A DNA stretch of 64,000 bases from Aerococcaceae bacterium DSM 111022 (GTDB lineage Bacteria; Bacillota; Bacilli; Lactobacillales; Aerococcaceae): positions 186,001 to 250,000 of the forward strand of contig JACBXO010000001.1 of assembly GCA_015863195.1 (NCBI GenBank). Direction: 5' to 3'. The notes under the pieces are model-generated. The model was not told the origin of the DNA and made no database searches. It was given only the letters and a program-made list of their open reading frames with translations. Positions 8,122 to 16,405 of the stretch are shown here, in pieces; within the stretch, counting starts at the first letter, position 1, and every line of letters starts with the position of its first letter. Both the position numbers and the translations under genes were made by a program.

Positions 8122-8327
8122 TCATACATATAAACACACTTCATATAATATGGCGCAAATCATTTTCGTTTTTCCGTTAACATCAATTTGATGATTCTCA
8201 ACTAATCTATAGTAGCTTTCGTTCGAAGATATACCTGTGATTTTCATATATCTTGTTTTTGCATCGTAAATTATTGTAACAACGTTAAACGTTCGAATTT
8301 CTCATCAAACCACCTCTTATATTCCAT
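8122..8327 (-). pseudogene. Short unrecognised gene broken by one-base frameshift
   Basis: From ATG at 8327 one reads MEYKRWFDEKFE; adding one A near 8288 lets the frame continue TFNVVTIIYDAKTRYMKI, then KTKMICAILYEVCLYV, to TGA at 8122. The joined product would have about 67 residues. No family recognised and no clear ribosome site. It may be chance, so confidence is low. Confidence 0.25.
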
Positions 8328-8397
8328 TACAGGAATATGTATTTTTATAATCAAGAGTACAAAATGGTTTAGAAGCCTTTAGAATATTTATCTATAA

Positions 8398-8427
8398 GTT
8401 GAATTGCAATAATTATTGCAATTCAAC
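8398..8427. repeat. Perfect 30-bp palindrome
   Basis: GTTGAATTGCAATAA followed directly by its exact complement, without a loop. A loopless palindrome suits a dimeric regulator or a cruciform more than an RNA terminator. It lies between a gene scrap and the terminator at 8454-8495. Confidence 0.6.
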
Positions 8428-8453
8428 ACAAGAAAAAGAATTAATCACAGACT

Positions 8454-8495
8454 GCCAAACATTGGACGAGAAACTTCCAAATGTTTGGCTTTTTT
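8454..8495 (+). terminator. Intrinsic terminator
   Basis: GCCAAACATT (8454-8463) pairs with AATGTTTGGC (8480-8489), followed by six T at 8490-8495. The orientation fits a plus-strand transcript from the 7692-8450 stretch, which otherwise holds only gene scraps and repeats. Confidence 0.75.
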
Positions 8496-8525
8496 AATTG
8501 ATGTCTTCTTTCATTACACTAAAAA

Positions 8526-9137
8526 TCACATTAACCCGAACATCGAAAAAACCGAAGAGATAAGATTGGAAAGGGCATGAACGAGCCAGCTCGGGATGAT
8601 GGAACCGTTGGAATATTTCTCGTTCAAAAGACCCATAAGCCAACCATTAAAGCCTGTGAGAAATATAATGACAATTACCCCAAAAGTACTTGTATAATTG
8701 AAAAAGATTAAACCGTGGATTAGACCAAATAAAAATGCCTGGATAATATTTCCTATATTTAACCCGAATTGATGGATCAATCTTTTGGCTAAAAAACCTC
8801 TGAAGAAAATTTCTTCCGCCAAACCTGTCTGAACAAAAGCATAAATCAAAACCGGAAAGAGGACGGATAGCCCTCTATTGGTGAAGGCTGATGTGGACAT
8901 ATCTGCTTCGTCGATAAATAGGGGGATAACACCGAACAACTGGATAAGAATAATTACAAAGTCGATAATTAAAACACCGATAAATCCTCGAGTGTTTTTA
9001 ATCGAAGGCTTTTTAAGACCAAGATACTCAAGTAAGTTTGTTTGCTTTCGTCCTTTAAATAACCACCAAAGTAGTGGAATGAGAGAGAAAAGAATTAGTT
9101 GAATAATGGCATCTATCATTGATTGAACGGTTTCCAT
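8526..9137 (-). CDS. CPBP family intramembrane metalloprotease
   Basis: 203 residues with about six hydrophobic segments. The CPBP (Abi/CAAX protease) motifs are EEIFFRG (E108, E109, R113) and FGLIHG (H141), with a final HALSN segment near residue 188. Members are membrane-embedded peptidases related to Rce1; in Lactobacillales many serve as bacteriocin-immunity or processing factors. No bacteriocin gene is visible nearby. The ribosome site AGGAGG stands about nine bases before the ATG. A single-gene unit, divergent from the sigma-factor operon. Confidence 0.85.
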   Translation of the reverse strand: METVQSMIDAIIQLILFSLIPLLWWLFKGRKQTNLLEYLGLKKPSIKNTRGFIGVLIIDFVIILIQLFGVIPLFIDEADMSTSAFTNRGLSVLFPVLIYAFVQTGLAEEIFFRGFLAKRLIHQFGLNIGNIIQAFLFGLIHGLIFFNYTSTFGVIVIIFLTGFNGWLMGLLNEKYSNGSIIPSWLVHALSNLISSVFSMFGLM

Positions 9138-9325
9138 TTTTATTGGCCTCCTATATTTTTATCCCATATGTTAGATAAATCACATAATTACAATACCATA
9201 AAAATATATTAAAATGATGTAAACTTTAAGCTGAGATAGGAGAGTTATTTCAAGAATTAAAAGAAAAACAATAACTTTTGTAAGATTTCTTAAGTTCATG
9301 CGTCTAATGTATAGGAGGTGAAAAA

Positions 9326-9811
9326 GTGACCGAATTGGAAGAAATTTATGAGCAATATTTTAAAGATGTCTATTTATTTGTATTTAGCTTATCAAAAAAT
9401 CAACATATCGCCGAAGATGTTACATCAGAAACCTTTTTGAAGGTGATGCACTCACTTGATTTATTTCAAGGAGATAGTGACCTTAAAGTTTGGTTGTTTC
9501 AAATTGCTAAAAATACTTATTTTTCATATTTGCGGAAGAATAAACGCATGGTTCCGACTGAAGCATTTCATAAAGAAAAAGATGAATTAAATGTTGAGAA
9601 GAAGATTATAGATCAAGACGAATCCATGCGTATTCACAAGATTTTACACGAATTGACAGAACCTTATAAAGAAGTTTTTACATTAAGAATGTTTGGTGAG
9701 TTAAGTTATAAAGATATTGGTGAGATTTTTGGGAAGACCGATAATTGGGCTTGTGTCACTTTTTACCGCGCCAGACAACAAATCAAAGAAAAAATGGAGG
9801 AGACCAAATGA
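9326..9811 (+). CDS. ECF-type RNA polymerase sigma factor
   Basis: 161 residues. The sigma-70 region 2 spans about 5-70 (EEIYEQYFKDVYLFVF, AEDVTSETFLKVM, WLFQIAKNTYFSYLR), and region 4 spans about 100-155 (YKEVFTLRMFGELSYKDIGEIFGKTDNWACV). GTG start at 9326 with AGGAGGTG just before it. It ends in an ATGA overlap with the next gene, a zinc-finger anti-sigma factor, so the two are translationally coupled. Extracytoplasmic-function sigma factors redirect polymerase to envelope-stress or autoregulated promoters; the regulon here is unknown. Confidence 0.9.
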   Translation: MTELEEIYEQYFKDVYLFVFSLSKNQHIAEDVTSETFLKVMHSLDLFQGDSDLKVWLFQIAKNTYFSYLRKNKRMVPTEAFHKEKDELNVEKKIIDQDESMRIHKILHELTEPYKEVFTLRMFGELSYKDIGEIFGKTDNWACVTFYRARQQIKEKMEETK

Positions 9812-10701
9812 ACCTAGTATCTTGTAATGTGATTGAAGACTTGATACCTCTATATGTGGAAGACATGCTCAGTGAAGACTCTAAAAAATTAGTAGAAGCG
9901 CATTTAGATAAATGCGAGGAATGCAGGGGATATCTAGAAGAACTAAAAGAGATTGATAAACTACCGATTGAAACAGATACGGAACCGCTTAGAAAGATTC
10001 AAAAAACACTACAGAAAAAAAAGTGGACGACAACCATTCTTACGACACTCATTGCCTTATTTATAGGTGCACTTAGTGTTATTTATATAACTGCACCAAA
10101 ATATTTACCCTATTCAGAAGAAGTAGTGACAGTTAGTGAAACCGATAATGGATTGGTGCTTTTGGCTTTTAACGAAGAGGTAGCTGGATACAATTTTCAG
10201 AGTTACACAACACAAAATGGAGAGGGATTGGTTTATCATTTGATTGGTTGGTCGACGACTTGGCATGATCTGACGAATACTGGTGAAATAGATCCAATTG
10301 TCCTGAATTCAAATGGAGAAGAAGTAGAGGCTGTTTACTATTATCAGACAAATGAAACTGCAGACCAATTAGTTTACGGGAAGGAACAACATGCGGATGG
10401 AGGAATCATCACTTTACCGAGGTTATCTTTGAATTACTTTTCAGTATTCGCAATGATCGTATTCATTCTTTGCATAGGAATATTATTCACGGTTCATTCA
10501 ACTAAAACATATTTCCACCGAATGATTAAAATATCAGGCATACCGTTCTCTTATTTACTCGCTCAACTTTTAGTGACAGGGTGGGAAGCCACGACATACT
10601 CGTTAGTAAGAGATTTTACTGCGATTATGTTGGTTGCAGTTTTGTTATATGGAGTATTTTGGGTAGGCTATGAAACCTTAAAAAAGCGGTCACTCAATTA
10701 A
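9808..10701 (+). CDS. Zinc-finger membrane anti-sigma factor
   Basis: 297 residues from ATG 9808, which overlaps the sigma stop as ATGA. The N-terminus carries an anti-sigma zinc finger with C6, H32, C36 and C39 (HLDKCEECRGYL). A transmembrane helix lies at about 73-94, an extracytoplasmic domain at about 95-205, and three more hydrophobic segments in the C-terminal third. Such proteins hold the cognate ECF sigma at the membrane until an external signal releases it. The multi-helix C-terminal part is larger than in simple RsiW-type proteins and may hold the sensor. Signal unknown. Confidence 0.85.
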   Translation: MNLVSCNVIEDLIPLYVEDMLSEDSKKLVEAHLDKCEECRGYLEELKEIDKLPIETDTEPLRKIQKTLQKKKWTTTILTTLIALFIGALSVIYITAPKYLPYSEEVVTVSETDNGLVLLAFNEEVAGYNFQSYTTQNGEGLVYHLIGWSTTWHDLTNTGEIDPIVLNSNGEEVEAVYYYQTNETADQLVYGKEQHADGGIITLPRLSLNYFSVFAMIVFILCIGILFTVHSTKTYFHRMIKISGIPFSYLLAQLLVTGWEATTYSLVRDFTAIMLVAVLLYGVFWVGYETLKKRSLN

Positions 10702-10870
10702 ACCAGCTATAAGACTAATTACAAACATTCTATATAGATTCCAATTTAACTATATTTAAATCCTTAAGAGTTTAAAATGTTTCAGAAGCCGAATTAACTT
10801 TATAGTGGACGAAGAAAGCAAACTGTTGATAAAGCTTACGATAAAGTGTAGTATGATTTTAGAAATCAAC

Positions 10871-10922
10871 AGCCTCCCAGTCATTAAATTGACAAGGTTA
10901 CGCACTGACGGGAGGCTTTTTT
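10871..10922 (+). terminator. Intrinsic terminator of sigma/anti-sigma operon
   Basis: AGCCTCCCAGTCA pairs with TGACGGGAGGCT (one bulge) across 10871-10916, followed by six T. The gap 10702-11143 otherwise shows no gene. Confidence 0.75.
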
Positions 10923-11086
10923 AATAAAATAAATTTTTATAAATAAAACGCATTTTAAATTTTTTAAAGTGCTGCCTAATCAGTCAATGTACAAACAAGT
11001 TACTAGATGGCTAAATATCTTGAATCATTTTAACTTGAAAATTATAATAAGTGTGCGAAATGAGATTAGCTCTTAATGAGCAACAC

Positions 11087-11122
11087 AAAATCCCCACCTA
11101 TGGACGTAGGTGGGGATTTTTT
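11087..11122. terminator. Bidirectional terminator
   Basis: AAAATCCCCACCTA (11087-11100) and TAGGTGGGGATTTT (11107-11120) are exact complements around a six-base loop, with T on the plus side and A on the other. It ends the minus-strand cad operon. Confidence 0.85.
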
Positions 11123-11143
11123 GGCTCTTTGTCAAAAAAGGTG

Positions 11144-11332
11144 TCAATGAATGTTTGAACATCCATCAACACCAAATATTATAGAACCACTCAATGTCTG
11201 GGTCATATAGTTCACATTACTATTCATGACACCATCTATTTCAGACAAGCCATTCTCAATCTTGGCGGCACAATTGGCGCAATCTATTCCTTCTAAGAGC
11301 CACTTATGTGAGCTGTTAACTTCATTCATCAT
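11144..11332 (-). pseudogene. CadA-type ATPase, N-terminal heavy-metal domain only
   Basis: 62 residues. The heavy-metal-associated motif GIDCANCAAKIE (C18, C21) followed by SEIDGV and VNYMTQTL is the N-terminal metal-binding domain of CadA-type P-ATPases. The ORF then ends after about fifteen residues unlike the family, so the whole ATPase membrane and catalytic part (more than 600 residues) is absent. It follows cadC and cadD in the usual place for cadA. An independent CopZ-like chaperone is possible but less likely, because the end of the ferredoxin-like fold is replaced. Confidence 0.65.
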
Positions 11333-11355
11333 TTTCTTCCTTTCACATACGAGCC

Positions 11356-11982
11356 TTATAAATCGAATAGTGTTTGAATGGTCCCGTTTTCTAGCATAAT
11401 AAAGATTCCTAAACCGATAAAGACAATCGGTACAATAATTCGTTCATACTTTTCCAATGTTTCAGAGACAAAAGAAATTTTTGCCAATCGATAACTGATA
11501 TAGCAAAGCACCGCAATCGATAGAGCAAAAACGACTATAGCAATGACTATTTCAGAAACAGATAGAGAGGTAAAATAAGGAATATAAATCCCTAAATTAT
11601 CTCCACCGGAAGCGATCGTAATTAAAGCAACAGTCCAAAACAAACGGTTGGACCCTCTGGACTCTAACTTCTCCACGACTTCCTCTTCTTCTGCTTCTTC
11701 TTCGCTTCCCATAGCAACTCGGATACCTAAATAGATAGGAATGAGTCCCAAAAGTCCGATCATCCAATCTTGGGGGATAAAATTCAGCACATAAGCAGCA
11801 AATAAACTAATGGCTACTAAAATGCCGGTTCCAAGATATTGCCCGAAATAAATCTGACGAAGTCCTTTTTGTGTATAGGCTTGCGAGAAAATAATCAGTA
11901 AGATAAATAAATAATCGATGCTGGTCGAAATATACACAGCAATTGCTGAAAAAATAGTTTGTAACAAAATGTTTCCCTCCAA
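11356..11982 (-). CDS. cadD: Cadmium resistance transporter, CadD family
   Basis: 208 residues with five to six hydrophobic helices, matching the length and layout of CadD (AVYISTSIDYLFILLIIFSQ at 15-34, GQYLGTGILV near 47, ASGGDNLGIYIPYF near 124). CadD proteins confer modest cadmium resistance, probably by export or sequestration at the membrane. The acidic loop SEEEAEEEEVVEK (about 93-105) lies between helices. The stop of cadC and the start of cadD are one base apart, so both are one transcript. Confidence 0.88.
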   Translation of the reverse strand: MEGNILLQTIFSAIAVYISTSIDYLFILLIIFSQAYTQKGLRQIYFGQYLGTGILVAISLFAAYVLNFIPQDWMIGLLGLIPIYLGIRVAMGSEEEAEEEEVVEKLESRGSNRLFWTVALITIASGGDNLGIYIPYFTSLSVSEIVIAIVVFALSIAVLCYISYRLAKISFVSETLEKYERIIVPIVFIGLGIFIMLENGTIQTLFDL

Positions 11983-11983
11983 A

Positions 11984-12355
11984 CTAAGACGTCAAAGATA
12001 AGCTGTTTGGCATGTCTAAAATTATACGAATAGTCGAAAGGATTTCTTCATTCGCTAAAGAGTAGTAGACTTCTTTTCCGTCTTTACGTGATTTCGCCAC
12101 GCCTTGCTTTTTTAAATAGCGCAAATGGTGTGACGTCGTTGCAATACTAGCGTCTAATACTTCGGCTAAATCACAGACACACATTTCTTTGAAGGTTTCT
12201 AAAGCATAGAATATCTTAATTCTAGAAGGATCACTAAAGCATTTTCCTAACACCAGTAAACTCGACAAATCTTTATTTTCTAATTTATTTTTTACAACAT
12301 CTACTTTTTCAGGATGTATGATCGTCGTTTGGCAGACTTCAGTCATTTCATTCAC
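11984..12355 (-). CDS. cadC: Cadmium-responsive repressor, ArsR/SmtB family
   Basis: 123 residues, winged helix. The metal motif is CVCDLAEVL (C59, C61) with a further N-terminal cysteine C8, the arrangement of CadC proteins that bind Cd, Pb or Zn. The recognition helix is ASIATTSHHLRYLKKQG and the wing KSRKDGKEVYYSL. It represses its own operon and releases the operator upon metal binding. A perfect 16-bp palindrome overlapping the -35 box upstream is the likely operator. First gene of cadC-cadD-cadA fragment. Confidence 0.9.
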   Translation of the reverse strand: MNEMTEVCQTTIIHPEKVDVVKNKLENKDLSSLLVLGKCFSDPSRIKIFYALETFKEMCVCDLAEVLDASIATTSHHLRYLKKQGVAKSRKDGKEVYYSLANEEILSTIRIILDMPNSLSLTS

Positions 12356-12361
12356 CTCTCA

Positions 12362-12433
12362 TTCAAACGTCCCTTTGATTATGATATGGATATTATACAT
12401 TCTGCATGAGGAGATAGTCAAACAATTGTTTGA
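12362..12433 (-). promoter_or_regulatory. cad promoter with CadC operator
   Basis: On the minus strand TTGACT (12421-12416) and TATAAT (12397-12392) are separated by 18 bases. The perfect palindrome TCAAACAATTGTTTGA (12418-12433) overlaps the -35 box, a position suited to repression. A weaker TCAAAC/TTTGA pair lies at 12362-12376, close to the ribosome site. Confidence 0.7.
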
Positions 12434-12472
12434 TTGTTTTCCGGTCATTTTTCTAGTTCTATTAGATAGCAT

Positions 12473-12501
12473 AAAAGAGCCTACAAAATGCAGGCTCTTT
12501 T
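12473..12501. terminator. Bidirectional terminator
   Basis: AAAGAGCCT and AGGCTCTTT surround a short loop at 12474-12500, with T runs on both strands. It ends the minus-strand antiporter gene just upstream of the cad promoter. Confidence 0.8.
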
Positions 12502-12505
12502 AAAT

Positions 12506-13681
12506 CTAATCTTGGGTCAATAATTTGCTATAGGAATAGTCTATTCCAAAAGCTCCTATAGGTGCAGTAATTAAAATGGCTAATACCGATACTGTTAAGA
12601 TCAATTCTCCGGCTGGAAGCCCTAAAGCCAGTGGTACGCCACCTATCGCAGCTTGTACAGTGGCTTTGGGCATGTAAGCAATCGCAGTGAATATTTTCTC
12701 TTTAGTATTTAAGATGGAACCACTGACGCTTAACCATGTACCAATTGTTCGTAGGATTAGAGCTAAGAGAATGACGATCACGGGTGTGAATCCAGCCGAA
12801 AACGCATAATATATGTCTACAGAAGCACCGACTAAAACGAATAAGAAAATTTCGCCTGGAATCCATAATTGGTTATAGAGATGTAATATTTGATCGGCTT
12901 GGCTAGGGACTTGTCGATAAATAACGATACTCATGCTCATCACAGCTAAAATTCCGGAGAACGGAATATTTATAAACCAGGTTTCCATGCTCACTAAAAT
13001 AAAAGAGAGACTCAGCATGATGAGCACTTGGATAATAGCTTGTAATTGAACTTTTTCAAATAGCATAGAAAGGAAGTAGCCAGTTAAAAAACCAATTAAA
13101 ACGCCAGAAATGATTGAAAGTGGAATATCTAAGAGACTAAAGACACTAAACTCTCCACTTTGTGCTAAGGATAAAAAGGCTGAGAACATCACTAATGCAT
13201 AGATATCATCGACAGAAGAACCAGCTAAAATAAGTTGAGGTATCCCTTTATTGGTTCCTCTTTTTTCATGGATTAATGTAATCATTCTAGGGACAACCAC
13301 TGCGGGTGAAACGGCGCCTAAAACAGCGCCTAAAAGTGCGGATTCAATTAAAGACAAACCTAGAAATATTGGCGCAAAAAACATTGTAGCGATGATTTCA
13401 AAGGTTGCTGGAAGAAAACTTAACAAAACTGCTGGGCGTCCTACTTTTTTTAAATCGTTTAAATTTAAGGATAAACCTGCTCGAGTAAGGATAATAATTA
13501 AAACAACTTGTCGAATATCTGCAGATATCTCCAATAACGTTGGATCAAGCCAATCAAAAACCGAGGGACCAATTAATATGCCGATAAAAATAAGACCAAC
13601 TAAACTAGGAATATTTATTTTTCTACAAATTACATGAGTAAAAATCCCCAATAAAACAATCATTGCAATACTACTAAGCAT
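12506..13681 (-). CDS. Cation:proton antiporter, CPA family
   Basis: 391 residues, about 12 hydrophobic segments, typical of the membrane part of CPA1/CPA2 sodium- or potassium-proton exchangers. Recognisable stretches are LVGLIFIGILIGPSVF (about 27-42), LGAVLGAVSPAVVVPRM near 118-134 and AGSSVDDIYALV near 153-164, where the paired aspartates are the usual ion-binding site. No C-terminal regulatory domain is present. It would exchange monovalent cations for protons at the cytoplasmic membrane. It stands alone between the aquaporin pseudogene and cad genes. Ion specificity cannot be read from sequence. Confidence 0.85.
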   Translation of the reverse strand: MLSSIAMIVLLGIFTHVICRKINIPSLVGLIFIGILIGPSVFDWLDPTLLEISADIRQVVLIIILTRAGLSLNLNDLKKVGRPAVLLSFLPATFEIIATMFFAPIFLGLSLIESALLGAVLGAVSPAVVVPRMITLIHEKRGTNKGIPQLILAGSSVDDIYALVMFSAFLSLAQSGEFSVFSLLDIPLSIISGVLIGFLTGYFLSMLFEKVQLQAIIQVLIMLSLSFILVSMETWFINIPFSGILAVMSMSIVIYRQVPSQADQILHLYNQLWIPGEIFLFVLVGASVDIYYAFSAGFTPVIVILLALILRTIGTWLSVSGSILNTKEKIFTAIAYMPKATVQAAIGGVPLALGLPAGELILTVSVLAILITAPIGAFGIDYSYSKLLTQD

Positions 13682-13762
13682 TCAATTAATTTCCTTTCCT
13701 TTAACATAAATATGAATATTTATATATCTTATTATTTTTTGACTACTACTGAACGTTCTTAA

Positions 13763-14458
13763 TTATGTAATTGCTTCATCTTTTCCTTGTTCCATTCCGG
13801 GAGCACCAGCTTCAGTGTCTAAGACATACTTAGCAACTAAAGCAGCTAATGTACCACCTAAAAGAGGGGCTAGAAAATATAACCATAATTGCGATAAGGC
13901 TGTCCCACCCATGAGAAGAGCAGGTCCAATGCTACGTGCAGGATTTAAAGAAATTCCTGTAGTTGTTCCACCCATTAAAATAATTGCCACTAATGTTAAA
14001 CCAATAACGAGACCAGCCATATGGGGGTCACCATTTTTTCCTGTTGCAGTCAAAATCACTAGAACAAAAAGGAAAGTTAGAATAAGCTCGATGATAAATC
14101 CACCAGATACAGTTAATCCTTCCGCTAAAATAGTCGCTCCTAAATTCGTTGCATCTTTTCCTGACTAGATAAGAAAATATTTTAGGATTGCTGAGCCAGC
14201 CACTGCCCCAGCTAATTGTGCACCGACATAAACGATAAATCCCTTAAAGTTCATGCGACCGTTCAAGAACATGGCTAAACTGACTGCTGGATTCATATGA
14301 GCCCCCGAAATGGTTCCGATACTATAAGCCATGGCAATGACGATAAAACCAAAAGCTAGAGCAATACTTAGCATACTGTCACCAAAGACCACTGCTCCTG
14401 TCCCGATTAACACCAAAAATAATGTACCCATTACTTCTGCGATTGCTTTCTTCCACAT
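13763..14458 (-). pseudogene. Aquaporin (AqpZ/MIP family) interrupted by an in-frame TAG
   Basis: From ATG 14458 (MWKKAIAEVMGTLFL, GGAG eight bases upstream) the protein runs through the first NPA motif (GAHMNPAVSL) to TAG at 14167-14165. Without any shift the same frame continues SGKDATNLGA, through the second NPA motif (GISLNPARSIGPAL), to TAA at 13763. Total about 231 codons, the normal length of a bacterial water channel. A C to T change (CAG to TAG) would explain the stop. Both halves contain three helices, and either half alone would not form a pore. Assembly error or readthrough cannot be excluded. Confidence 0.85.
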
Positions 14459-14880
14459 AATACAATCTCCTTTTTCTGATACTCTATTATAAATTCTCAC
14501 CTTACTAGAATAACATTAGTAAAGTGTGTTTTCTATATCATTTATGTTAGGAAAATGCTTCAACTAGTAGAGGTGATTATCATATTCCTTGAGAAACTTT
14601 TAAAAGTGGTACTTTAAAATAACAATTAATGAAATTAATAGGGTAGTAGTGAGTTGTTTAGAGAAACTTAAACGGACAATGACCTTTCTTTCGATTTGAA
14701 ATGCGCTCTGAATGCTCGCTACAACAGCGAACTAAAAATATTAGTCTAGTTTATAGTAATAACAAATCTGAATAATGATTTATCTTCTTCAAAGCTTTTT
14801 ACATTCTCAAAGTTTAATAGATAATTATCTGTATCTAAAGTATAATTAAAGTAAGAATTTAATAATACAGAGGTGATTCT
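14459..14880. other. Intergenic stretch, no gene recognised
   Basis: AT-rich, 422 bases between the aquaporin start and the small ORF at 14881. I see no conserved coding frame, strong hairpin or repeat. It must contain the aquaporin promoter on the minus strand and a promoter for the defence-like genes on the plus strand. Confidence 0.5.
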
Positions 14881-15018
14881 GTGAAAGTGAAGAAATTTTA
14901 CCGTACCCAACGGGAAGTTGCAGCTGTAATTAATGAAATAGTTGATGAATATTGGGTAGATAATCTAACAGATGAAGAGTTAGAAGAAAATATAATAAGG
15001 ATCTATAAAAATAACTAA
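14881..15018 (+). CDS. Small protein of a short Firmicutes family, upstream of DUF262 pair
   Basis: 45 residues, starting MKVKKFYRTQREVAAVINE and followed by IVDEYWVDNLTDEEL. GTG start at 14881 is preceded by AGAGGTG at good spacing. The pattern 'FY-TQ-V-IN-I-D-YW' recalls a family of very short Firmicutes proteins (from memory listed as TIGR04540); I cannot verify this. No signal or membrane segment; acidic, helical. It lies 73 bases before the DUF262 genes on the same strand and may be part of that unit. Confidence 0.6.
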   Translation: MKVKKFYRTQREVAAVINEIVDEYWVDNLTDEELEENIIRIYKNN

Positions 15019-15091
15019 CATAAAATAATACAAAATGATGATTTTACTACAATACTTAAACAGCAATTACGAAAATATAGGGAGAGTCATA

Positions 15092-16405
15092 ATGGCATTA
15101 TTAAAAGATGAATTAACAATAATATCGATAGGAGATTTACTTAGTATAGATTTAACATTGCCATCCTATCAGAGGCCCTACAGATGGAAAATTTCCTCTG
15201 CAAATACTTTGTTTATTGATACGTTTGAAGCTTACAAAAATAGTGTGGAAGAATATCGTTTAGGAACCGTTATTTTACATAAAAATTCGTCAGGTACTTA
15301 CAATATTGTAGACGGCCAGCAAAGAATCACAACACTTTCTATTCTATTATATTCTCTAGGTGATAAAAAACAAAAAATGCTTGAAGAAACTTATAGTCAA
15401 CTATCAAATGATGCAATTGTTAAAAATTTCCGAATCTTATCTAGAAGAATCAATGAATTAAATGATGATGAACAGAATAAATACAAAAAATATTTATTGG
15501 AACAATGCACTCTGGTTCAAATTGTAACAGATAGTGAACAAGAAGCATTCCAGTTTTTTGATTCTCAAAATACTCGTGGAAAAGAATTAGCTCCTCATGA
15601 TCTATTGAAATCCTATCATTTACGAGAAATGGATAAGGAATCGGAGGATTTAAAAGTTCAGATTATAAACCAATGGGAAAACATAAATACCAATATACTA
15701 AAAGATTTATTCAGTATATATCTCTATCCACTAACACAATGGTATATGTTGAGAGATGGTTTAAATTATTCATCCACTAAAATTGATTCATTTAAGGGGA
15801 TTAAAGGAAATAACATTTATAATTTTTCTCTCTACCACAAGGCCAGCAATTTATACGTGGAACAGTTTAATAAAAGTGGAAACAGTGAACTTCTGGCTTC
15901 TAATCATTTAAATCAATTTCAATTAACTCATCCTTTAATCGCTGGGAAAAGATTTTTTAATTATTCCCTCCACTATAAAGAGCTCTTGGAAAAGGTTCAA
16001 AATATAATTATTAACTTTCACAATACTGAGGGTGAGGCGATTCCAGACAGACGTTCTGGAGATATATACATAAAGCAATTGTATGAATCTGTTGCATTAT
16101 TTTTTGCTGATCGGTTTGGCATAGAAAATTTGACAAAGTCTGTGCTTCAGCAGTTATATACATGGAGTTATTCATTAAGATTAAGTATGTATGCGGTCTA
16201 TCCTCAAACAATTAATAAATATGCAAATGGTCTACATGAACGAGTAAATGAAGGACTAGCAATGTTCTCAGTTATCAGTCAGATGAATGATCCAGAGGAA
16301 TTAAAGTTAATCATACTTGAACAACCAGAAATAAGAGAGAATAATGGTGAAAGATATAAAGAGTCTTATAAATTATTATGTGAATGGAATGGGTGGTATA
16401 AATAA
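15092..16405 (+). CDS. DUF262 domain protein (GmrSD-like, ParB-fold NTPase)
   Basis: 437 residues from ATG 15092, which has AGGGAGAG seven bases upstream; an earlier in-frame ATG at 15035 lacks a site. The DUF262 hallmarks are SYQRPYRW (25-32), VDGQQRITTL (73-82) with the DGQQR nucleotide-contact motif, and NTRGKELAPHDLLKSYHL near 170. The DUF1524 HNH nuclease domain that often follows is not visible; the C-terminal half is helical and unassigned. DUF262 proteins occur in type IV restriction (GmrSD), BrxU and SspE-like phage defence. It overlaps the next gene by one base (TAATG), so the two are coupled. Confidence 0.82.
   Translation: MALLKDELTIISIGDLLSIDLTLPSYQRPYRWKISSANTLFIDTFEAYKNSVEEYRLGTVILHKNSSGTYNIVDGQQRITTLSILLYSLGDKKQKMLEETYSQLSNDAIVKNFRILSRRINELNDDEQNKYKKYLLEQCTLVQIVTDSEQEAFQFFDSQNTRGKELAPHDLLKSYHLREMDKESEDLKVQIINQWENINTNILKDLFSIYLYPLTQWYMLRDGLNYSSTKIDSFKGIKGNNIYNFSLYHKASNLYVEQFNKSGNSELLASNHLNQFQLTHPLIAGKRFFNYSLHYKELLEKVQNIIINFHNTEGEAIPDRRSGDIYIKQLYESVALFFADRFGIENLTKSVLQQLYTWSYSLRLSMYAVYPQTINKYANGLHERVNEGLAMFSVISQMNDPEELKLIILEQPEIRENNGERYKESYKLLCEWNGWYK

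Noticed and set aside
7955-8137. Minus-strand 60-codon ORF across the 111-bp inverted repeat
   Set aside because: It runs through both arms of the repeat and shows no coding character.
11144-11332. Stand-alone CopZ-type copper chaperone
   Set aside because: Sequence follows CadA-type domains (GIDCANCAAK), the last strand is replaced by unrelated residues, and the gene sits at the cadA position.
13815-14168. Plus-strand open frame opposite the aquaporin
   Set aside because: Basic low-complexity translation, no ribosome site, fully antisense to a recognised family.
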